The notes under the pieces were generated by a model, which had not been told where the DNA came from, ran no database searches, and saw only the letters and a list, made by a program, of their open reading frames with translations. The translations under genes were made by a program, and so were the position numbers. Shown piece after piece: positions 5,572 to 10,783 of a stretch of DNA of 10,783 nucleotides. Every line of letters begins with the position of its first letter. Within the stretch, counting starts at the first letter, position 1. The stretch is from Archangiaceae bacterium (GTDB lineage: Bacteria; Myxococcota; Myxococcia; Myxococcales; Myxococcaceae). The stretch spans positions 1-10,783 of the forward strand of contig JAHFDQ010000164.1 in the NCBI GenBank assembly GCA_023248915.1, written 5' to 3'.

Positions 5572-8500
5572 TGAGCTTGCACTTGGCCTCTGGAAGACCC
5601 ACCTGGCTGCTCGGCGTCATGCTCCCGCTGTTCGCGACGCAGACCTACCGGGTCGGTTGCGAGTGCGGTGGGCTGCCCCCAACCGCGTCCGGGGCGGCCG
5701 ACTCAGGCTCAGTCGCCGGGCAGGACGGCGGAGGCGCTGGGCCGGCCGACGCGGGCGCTGATGCCGGCGACGACGCGGGCACAGGCGCCGACGCCGGCGA
5801 CGACGCGGGCACGGGCGCTGATGCCGGCGGCGACGCGGGCGTAGGCGCCGACGCCGGCGGCGACGCGGGTACGGATGCCGGCGCAGACGCCGGTTCCGAT
5901 GCTGGAAGCGACGCGGGTACAGACTCCGGCACCAACGCCGGGCCGCCGCTGTCGCTGGCGCCGGCCTCCGTCACCGTCGCGGTTGCCGACACCGTGACCT
6001 TCGTCGCCTCGGGAGGCCTGCTTCCCTACACCTTTGACCTCGCCTCGAACGGCTCGGGCGCGTCCGTCGGAGCGCTGACCGGCCTGTACACCGCCGGCAC
6101 CACTGGCGGCGGCGCTTCCGACGTCGTCCGCGTGACCGACGGGCTGGGCGCGACCGCCACGGCGAACCTCACCGTCAACTGGGGCCTCTCGATTCTGCCG
6201 GCCAGCGTCGCGCTCGCAGTCACCAACACCCGCGCCTTCGCCGCGGACGGGGGCGTGGGGCCGTACACCTTCGGGTTCGTCACCAACAACTCCGGCGGCT
6301 CGCTGGCCCCGGGCTCGGGCCTGTACACCGCGGGGGCCACCTCCGGGGTCATCGACACCGTGCAGGTCACCGACTTCGCGCTGCACAGCGCCACCGCGAC
6401 CGTCTCCGTCCAGCCGGCCCTCACCCTCGCCCCGGCGACCGACACCATCGCCTCGGGCTCGACCCACGCCTTCACCGGCTCGGGCGGCGTCGCTCCACTG
6501 ACCTACTCGGTGTCCACCGACAACTCGGGAGGCTCAATCGGCGCCGGCACCGGCCAGTACACAGCCGGCCCCACCAGCGGCGTCGCCGACACCGTCCGCG
6601 TCACTGACGCCGAGGGCAACACCGCCCAGTCCACGGTTACCGTGAACCCGGCCCTGTCGCTCGCTCCGGCGACCCTCTTCCGCCGTATCGGGACGTCGGC
6701 GACGTTCGTCGCCAGCGGAGGCGTCGGCACCTACAGCTTCGGACTGCCCGCCAACAACTCCGGAGGTTCCGTCAACGCCGGCTCGGGGCTGTACACCGCC
6801 GGGGCCGTCGGCGGCGTGTCCGACACCGTCGGCGTCACCGACTCCGACGGGAAGACCGCGACGGCCTCGGTCGCGGTGACGATGGAAGTCGCCCGGCAGA
6901 TTGCCGCGGGCGGCGCCTTCGCCTGCGTCGTCAGCCACGGGCGGGTGAAGTGCTGGGGTTCCAACGCCGACGGACAGCTCGGCGACGGCTCGCTGGTCGA
7001 CTCGTCCATTCCGGTCGTCGTCGGGGGCGTCACCACCGCCACCGCGGTGGCCGCCAGCGTCCGCCATGCCTGTGCGTTGCTTTCGAGCGGACAGATTCGC
7101 TGCTGGGGCGCGAACGACTTCGGCCAGTTGGGCGACGGCACCACCACGCCCTCGCCTTGGCCGGTGGCGGTGACCGGCATCGCCACCGCCACCAGCGTCA
7201 CCGCAGGGGGCATGGTCGTGCAGGCCGACTCGCACAGCTGCGCCCTGCTCCTGGACGGTACCGCCCGCTGCTGGGGCGGCAACGGGTGGGGCGAGCTTGG
7301 CAATGGAGGGACCACGCCGAGCAGCGTTCCGGTGCCGGTCACCGCCTTCGCCGGCACCGCCCAGGCCATCAGCGCCGGCTGCTCCTGGGTCGCCGCGCTC
7401 CTGGCAGACGGGCGCGTGTCGTGCTTCGGCAGCAACGGCTACAACCAGTGCGACGGGGCTGCCGGCGTCGACGGCGGCACGTACCTGGCTACCACGCCGA
7501 CGGGCGAGGGCAGCTGCGTCATCCTGGCCGACCGGACGGTGGCGTGCTGGGGCGTCGACGACGACGGCGAGCTAGGGGACGGCACCACCGGCACCGTGAA
7601 GACCTCGCCCGTCGCCGTGGTTGGGGTCAACACCGCGGTGGGCATCGCGATGGAAGGAAACGAGTACGGCGGCGCTCAGGGTCACAGCTGCTTCCTCCTG
7701 GCCGACGGAACCTTGCGCTGCGCCGGGGACAACTACGACGGCCAGCTCGGCAACGGCTCAAACACGCCGTCCTCCATTCCGGTCGCCGTCACCGGCATCA
7801 ACACCGCCGTGGACGTCGCCGCGGGGAGCGCTTCCATCACCACCACCAACGCGGTCGCCGCCGCCTTCTCCTGCGCGCTCTTGAGCGACGGCACCGTCAA
7901 GTGCTGGGGCTACGGCGGCGACGGCGAGCTCGGCAACGGCTCGACGGCCAATTCGTCGGTGCCGGTGACGGTGGCGAAGTACACCGAGCCGGTGCTGGCG
8001 AACGGCGGTGGCGCAGGAACGCCGAGCGGAAGCACGATTTCGGTCACCTATCCTTCGACCGTCGAGGGGAATCTGCTCGTCTGTTCCGTCTCGTGGTCCG
8101 GCGCGGGGACCTTCAGCTCGTTGAGCGACACCGCGGGCAACGCCTGGAGCATCGCCGTCGGCCCCTACTCCGGGGGGACGATGACCAGCGCCCTGTTCTA
8201 CGTACCCAACGCCAAGCCCCAGACCGGCGACCAGGTGACGGCGAGCTGGGCTGCCAGCGTGAGCTTCCCCAACCTCACCTGCACCCAATGGGCGGGCCTT
8301 TCGAACGTCGCTCCCCTCGACCAGGTGGGTACCGCCTCGGGCACGACCACGGTGACGACGGCCGTCAGCACTGGAGGAAGCACGTCGGTCGACAATGAGC
8401 TCGTCATCGCGGTCGTCAACAGCAACTACTGGCCGACCGTCGGTGCGGGGTACACCCAGTTCGGCATCATCGGCGGGTACGAGACGGAATTCCTGACCAC

Positions 8501-8597
8501 CGACGCCGCCGGATCGACGCAGACCGCCACCTGGACCATCGCCGACGGCTACGACTACAACGCGCTCATCGCCACTTTCAAACCCGATTCGCTCTAG
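5571..8597 (+). CDS. Large exported protein: DAG-rich linker, four Ig-like repeats, seven RCC1 repeats, C-terminal beta domain
   Basis: A protein of 1008 residues. The N-terminus has a basic start (SGRP) and a hydrophobic run (TWLLGVMLPLFA), then RVGCECGG. It is exported and possibly a lipoprotein at C30, although R-V-G-C is a poor lipobox. Residues about 58-124 are a low-complexity Asp-Ala-Gly linker. Residues 127-438 hold four Ig-like repeats of about 78 residues. Residues about 441-803 hold seven RCC1 repeats marked by CWGxNxxGQLGDG. Residues about 804-1008 form an unassigned beta-rich domain with paired Cys (C838, C904). GTG 5571 is used because it keeps the whole signal peptide; an in-frame TGA lies upstream at 5487-5489. 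ATG 5619 is possible but drops the basic n-region. Likely a cell-surface binding or adhesion protein; RCC1 here is a propeller scaffold, not evidence of GTPase exchange activity. Confidence 0.85.
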   Translation: MSLHLASGRPTWLLGVMLPLFATQTYRVGCECGGLPPTASGAADSGSVAGQDGGGAGPADAGADAGDDAGTGADAGDDAGTGADAGGDAGVGADAGGDAGTDAGADAGSDAGSDAGTDSGTNAGPPLSLAPASVTVAVADTVTFVASGGLLPYTFDLASNGSGASVGALTGLYTAGTTGGGASDVVRVTDGLGATATANLTVNWGLSILPASVALAVTNTRAFAADGGVGPYTFGFVTNNSGGSLAPGSGLYTAGATSGVIDTVQVTDFALHSATATVSVQPALTLAPATDTIASGSTHAFTGSGGVAPLTYSVSTDNSGGSIGAGTGQYTAGPTSGVADTVRVTDAEGNTAQSTVTVNPALSLAPATLFRRIGTSATFVASGGVGTYSFGLPANNSGGSVNAGSGLYTAGAVGGVSDTVGVTDSDGKTATASVAVTMEVARQIAAGGAFACVVSHGRVKCWGSNADGQLGDGSLVDSSIPVVVGGVTTATAVAASVRHACALLSSGQIRCWGANDFGQLGDGTTTPSPWPVAVTGIATATSVTAGGMVVQADSHSCALLLDGTARCWGGNGWGELGNGGTTPSSVPVPVTAFAGTAQAISAGCSWVAALLADGRVSCFGSNGYNQCDGAAGVDGGTYLATTPTGEGSCVILADRTVACWGVDDDGELGDGTTGTVKTSPVAVVGVNTAVGIAMEGNEYGGAQGHSCFLLADGTLRCAGDNYDGQLGNGSNTPSSIPVAVTGINTAVDVAAGSASITTTNAVAAAFSCALLSDGTVKCWGYGGDGELGNGSTANSSVPVTVAKYTEPVLANGGGAGTPSGSTISVTYPSTVEGNLLVCSVSWSGAGTFSSLSDTAGNAWSIAVGPYSGGTMTSALFYVPNAKPQTGDQVTASWAASVSFPNLTCTQWAGLSNVAPLDQVGTASGTTTVTTAVSTGGSTSVDNELVIAVVNSNYWPTVGAGYTQFGIIGGYETEFLTTDAAGSTQTATWTIADGYDYNALIATFKPDSL
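5754..5873 (+). repeat. 30-base tandem repeat, four units, coding for a GADAG(D/G)DAG(T/V) linker
   Basis: Four consecutive 10-residue units occupy residues 62-101: GADAGDDAGT twice, then GADAGGDAGV and GADAGGDAGT. Shorter TDAG/SDAG units follow to about residue 123. The unit length is a multiple of three, so gain or loss of units would change linker length without a frameshift. Such linkers are common between the membrane anchor and folded domains of myxobacterial exported proteins. Confidence 0.85.
5949..6884 (+). repeat. Four Ig-like repeats (~78 residues, ~235 bases each)
   Basis: Units begin at residues 127, 206, 284 and 362 with L(S/T)(L/I)xPA and carry a shared core SGG(V)xPYTF, then NNSGGSxxxGSGLYTAG, then (S/A)DTVxVTD. 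They close with a strand such as TATxxVTV. The regular spacing (79, 78, 78) and conserved core point to serial duplication of a beta-sandwich domain like those in bacterial surface proteins. Confidence 0.8.
6891..7979 (+). repeat. Seven RCC1 repeats with a cysteine pair in each blade
   Basis: Blade markers CWG (or CFG/CAG) fall at residues 461, 511, 567, 618, 659, 717 and 778. Each is preceded by a second Cys in a CxLLxDGxxxC-type hairpin: pairs 452/461, 501/511, 557/567, 604/618, 649/659, 707/717 and 768/778. Seven units are the number needed to close an RCC1 propeller. Blade four is irregular: wider Cys spacing, an extra C627 and no LGDGT...PVPV segment. Confidence 0.85.
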
Positions 8598-8621
8598 CCG
8601 ACTGCCCGAGTCTGGCGCGCC

Positions 8622-8690
8622 CTCCATTTCGTCAAGTAGCTGACCGGCTACAAGCGGAACCTCGAGGGTACGGAGCCACTCCGATAGAGG
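8622..8690 (+). pseudogene. Decayed second copy of the fic 3' end (direct repeat, right copy)
   Basis: Bases 8622-8661 match 5141-5180 of fic with three differences (8628, 8637, 8657). Bases 8663-8690 match 5218-5245 without any. A net 36 bases (12 codons) are lost between the two blocks, so the fic frame is kept: it reads HFVK, a stop where fic has Glu (GAG to TAG at 8637-8639), then LTGYKRNLEGTEPLR and stop. There is no similarity to fic upstream of 8622 or past about 8690. It lies 24 bases after the stop of the Ig/RCC1 gene. It is too short and broken to be functional. Confidence 0.85.
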
Positions 8691-8795
8691 TCTGCGCTGC
8701 CGCCTTCCTCCACCCGCTTCCTGGTCTCGGAGCCGACGCCGGCACCTGGGGAGTCTGGACCCGGGGAAGGGACCTGTTGTCGCCCAGAACCTGAT

Positions 8796-9935
8796 TCAGC
8801 CCGGCTCGACGCGCGCGGTGAATCTCACTCCCCGACGCTGCAGCTCGGCCAGAACGTGGTCGAGGAACCCCTTCTCGCGACCCAGCACCTCGGGCGGGTG
8901 GACTCCCGGCTGGCGAAAAGCACCCGAGACAATCATCCGCGCGACGATCGCCGCGGGGAAGGCTGTGGTCCGCGACATGCTGCGGGTCTTGGTCGTCGGA
9001 TCATAGTAGTCGAGCAGGTCCCAGACCCTCCGCACCGGCCTGCCCGACTCGGTCCCTCGGGCGATTACCCGCATCACCGTCAGGTCGGCCTCGCCCTCGT
9101 CGTACGTCCACTTGGGGAAGAGCAGCTTTGAAGTCAGGTCGAGAGGTCTGATGCGCGCGCCGCCGACCTCCACCAGGTCCTTCGAGAAGAGCCCGGTCTC
9201 GCGCATCGCCCGCATCAACCCGATGTGGCCGGGGTAGCGCAGCGTCTTCTCCTTCATGAACGGCGCCTTCAGCGTGTACGCGAGGCTTCTGAGCCCGTCG
9301 GTGTTGAACGCCTCGACCGTGCCGACCCCGGGCAGGTCCATCAGCTCTGGCTCGGAGAGCGCCGGCTTCACCACCAGCTTTCCGTGCTCGACGACGCGCG
9401 AGGGCCGGACGTACTCCTCGATGACGTCTTGGGGCGCGAAGCCCGCCTTGTATTCGAAGGGCCACGACCGGACCACGGGCAGCCCACCCACGTAGATCTC
9501 GATCGACTCGCACGGTTCGAGCACGCTCGCAGCGTAGCCGGCGATCATGTTGCTCGTTCCCGGAGCCACCCCGCAGTCCACGACCGCGCAAACGCCGTTC
9601 TGGCGCGCGAGGTCGTCGAGCTCCCAGGCGTTCTCGGACATGAAGCTGATGTCGCAATACGAACGCCCGGCCTCGATCACCGCTCGCAGGGTCTGGAAGC
9701 CCAGGTGGCTGGAAAGCGCGCCGACGACGACGTCAAATGGCGCGACCGCCTTCTTCACCGCCGCGGGGTCGGCGAGATCGACCTCGAGCGCCTTCACCCG
9801 CGCCCGCTTCGCCACGCGCTCGAGCGCCTCGGGGCGCACGTCGGCGACCGTCACTTCGAGGCCCGGGTCCGCCGCCAGGTCGATCGCCAGCGCCGAGCCC
9901 ACCATGCCACTGCCGAGAACCAGAGCTTTCTTCAC
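8796..9935 (-). CDS. Saccharopine dehydrogenase family oxidoreductase, L-lysine 6-dehydrogenase-like
   Basis: A protein of 379 residues starting at GTG (9933-9935) with AAAGGGG about eight bases upstream. The frame stays open further, but that extension only shadows the TPR gene. An N-terminal Rossmann fold has the nucleotide-binding motif G8-S-G10-M-V-G13 and an acidic residue after the second strand (VTVADVRPEALERV). The middle has DCGVAPGTSNMIAGYAAS (120-137) and YVGGLPVVRSWPFEYKAGF (148-166), then VEAFNTDGLRSL. The end has ARTTAFPAA-like SRTTAFPAAIVARM (321-334) and GVHPPE. From memory, order and motifs resemble the Geobacillus L-lysine 6-dehydrogenase more than fungal saccharopine reductases. 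That enzyme oxidises the lysine epsilon-amine with NAD. Substrate identity is therefore tentative. Probably cytoplasmic and cotranscribed with the TPR gene 29 bases upstream. Confidence 0.85.
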   Translation of the reverse strand: MKKALVLGSGMVGSALAIDLAADPGLEVTVADVRPEALERVAKRARVKALEVDLADPAAVKKAVAPFDVVVGALSSHLGFQTLRAVIEAGRSYCDISFMSENAWELDDLARQNGVCAVVDCGVAPGTSNMIAGYAASVLEPCESIEIYVGGLPVVRSWPFEYKAGFAPQDVIEEYVRPSRVVEHGKLVVKPALSEPELMDLPGVGTVEAFNTDGLRSLAYTLKAPFMKEKTLRYPGHIGLMRAMRETGLFSKDLVEVGGARIRPLDLTSKLLFPKWTYDEGEADLTVMRVIARGTESGRPVRRVWDLLDYYDPTTKTRSMSRTTAFPAAIVARMIVSGAFRQPGVHPPEVLGREKGFLDHVLAELQRRGVRFTARVEPG

Positions 9936-9964
9936 GAGCGACCCCTTTGGAAACGCCCGGTGCG

Positions 9965-10783
9965 CTATCGGAGCTTTTCGGACTTCCGCCGCGCGTCGGC
10001 CTGCAGCTCGGGCCGGACGTCCGGCGCCGACGACGCCAGGTAGCTGTCGTAGGCGGCGCGGGCGTCCGAGCTGCGGCCCATCGCGCGGTAGGCCTCGCCC
10101 AGCCCGTAAAGCGGCGAGGCCATGTTGGCGTCGAGCCGCGAGGCGTACTGGTAGTCGGCCGCCGCCTCGGGAAAGCGACGCAGCCCGATGAAGGCGCTGC
10201 CCCGGGCGACGTAGGCGACGGTCAGCGTCGGCTCGAGCTGGATGGCGGTCGAAAGGCTCTGCAGGGCTGTGACGTAGTCCCTCGAGTTGATCTGCCGGAC
10301 GCCCTGCTCGTAGTGCTGGCGCGCCTGCGAACGGGTGCCCTCGGCGACCGGGCCCGACCCGGGCGGTCGCCCCTGGGCCTGCGGAGAACCGCCGCCGACC
10401 TGCGCCATGCGGGCCTGCGCCTTGGCCACGTTTTCCCGCGCGCTCTTCCGGACGGCCTCGTCGGGGGTGAGCGTGACGACGCGGTTCCATCGGTCGATGG
10501 CCTGCGAGTAGTAGCCGAGCACGGCGTAAGCGTTGCCCAGCTTGAACAGCGCCTCGACGTTGCCGGGCGCGGCGTTCGTCGCGTCCTGGTAGGCGAACGA
10601 GGCCTCGCGGTACTTCTTTTCACCCATCAGCCGGTCGCCCTCGAACACCTGCCGGGCTGCCACGTTGGGCGCTGGCGGGCTCGGCTGGCTCGGTTCACCC
10701 GGCGGGCGGCGGACCTGCGACTCGGGCGCGGGGGCCGGGCTGGCGGCGGCCTCGGACCCCGGAGGAGGCCGGTTGGGCCCGGG
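9965..10783 (-). CDS. Tetratricopeptide repeat protein (5' partial)
   Basis: The frame runs from the right edge to TAG (9965-9967), giving 272 visible residues. The first ~40 are a Pro/Ala/Ser-rich linker (PAPAPESQVRRPPGEPSQPS and similar) with no stop. The GTG at 10663 is therefore probably internal and the true start lies beyond the window. After it come about five TPR helical pairs in two blocks. The first includes ALFKLGNAYAVLGYYSQAID; the second includes AYVARGSAFIGLRRFPEAAA and PLYGLGEAYRAMGRSSDARA. A Gly/Pro/Gln-rich spacer (GGGSPQAQGRPPGSGP) separates them. TPRs mediate protein-protein contacts; partners are unknown. A Pro-rich linker before TPRs would fit an upstream membrane or other domain, which cannot be seen. 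It is followed by the dehydrogenase gene in the same direction. Confidence 0.85.
   Translation of the reverse strand, partial: PGPNRPPPGSEAAASPAPAPESQVRRPPGEPSQPSPPAPNVAARQVFEGDRLMGEKKYREASFAYQDATNAAPGNVEALFKLGNAYAVLGYYSQAIDRWNRVVTLTPDEAVRKSARENVAKAQARMAQVGGGSPQAQGRPPGSGPVAEGTRSQARQHYEQGVRQINSRDYVTALQSLSTAIQLEPTLTVAYVARGSAFIGLRRFPEAAADYQYASRLDANMASPLYGLGEAYRAMGRSSDARAAYDSYLASSAPDVRPELQADARRKSEKLR

Noticed and set aside
4043..5620. 525-codon open frame on the minus strand opposite fic
   Set aside because: It is antisense to a clear Fic gene with an intact motif, and its composition and lack of domains mark it as a shadow.
5754..5873. Possible CRISPR array from regularly spaced repeats
   Set aside because: Units are adjacent with no unique spacers, and they encode an in-frame DAG linker.
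6891..7979. RCC1 repeats as a sign of a eukaryote-like GTPase exchange factor or host effector
   Set aside because: The blades carry cysteine pairs and follow a signal peptide and Ig-like repeats, so this is an exported bacterial propeller; no exchange activity can be claimed.
6950..8398. 482-codon plus-strand frame inside the Ig/RCC1 gene
   Set aside because: It is an Arg/Gly-rich frame-shifted reading of the RCC1 repeats.
5246..8621. A complete mobile element between the fic tail copies
   Set aside because: No transposase, integrase, terminal inverted repeats or second cargo gene was found; only the direct repeats are supported.
8691..8795. Bidirectional terminator between the convergent genes
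   Set aside because: Only short imperfect stems (for example GCCG-ACGC-CGGC) and no T-tract on either strand were seen.
9936..10490. N-terminal extension of the dehydrogenase frame by 185 residues
   Set aside because: It overlaps the TPR gene in another frame and has no domain-like content; GTG at 9935 has a good ribosome binding site and starts the Rossmann fold.

Overview
The window is about 70% GC and reads like a chromosome segment of a myxobacterium (phylum Myxococcota). This is inferred from several things. There are Asp-Ala-Gly-rich linkers, large exported beta-propeller proteins, and a C-terminal tail of the MYXO-CTERM sorting type (Cys, hydrophobic segment, Arg cluster). There is also a sigma/anti-sigma gene pair followed by a caspase-like gene. 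No sequence search was possible, so the taxon is a judgement.

Left part (1-2374, plus strand): a tight three-gene operon. It holds the 3' end of a sigma-70-type sigma factor, a single-span anti-sigma factor with an H-x3-C-x2-C zinc motif and a periplasmic domain, and, overlapping it by ATGA, a caspase-fold (peptidase C14) protein. That protein has a signal peptide, a His/Cys dyad, a PEGA-like beta domain and a beta-barrel-like C-terminus. Together they look like an envelope-signalling module in which an exported caspase-like protein is tied to a sigma switch. This is the most interesting functional unit in the window.

Middle part (2375-8690, plus strand): two large exported modular proteins flank a Fic-family enzyme. 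The first (2455-3879) is a seven-repeat FG-GAP-like propeller with a MYXO-CTERM-like tail. The Fic protein (4082-5242) has an intact core motif, a built-in inhibitory helix and a C-terminal winged helix. The second exported protein (5571-8597) has a DAG-rich linker, four Ig-like repeats, seven disulfide-type RCC1 blades and a C-terminal beta domain. It may be preceded by a 42-residue ORF. Just after it, at 8622-8690, lies a decayed second copy of the last ~105 bases of fic. The 3.4 kb carrying the Ig/RCC1 gene is therefore bracketed by direct repeats of the fic 3' end.

Right part (8796-10783, minus strand): a two-gene convergent operon. A TPR protein, whose 5' end lies beyond the window, is followed 29 bases later by a saccharopine dehydrogenase-family oxidoreductase that most resembles L-lysine 6-dehydrogenase.

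No rRNA, tRNA, CRISPR array, transposase or integrase was found.
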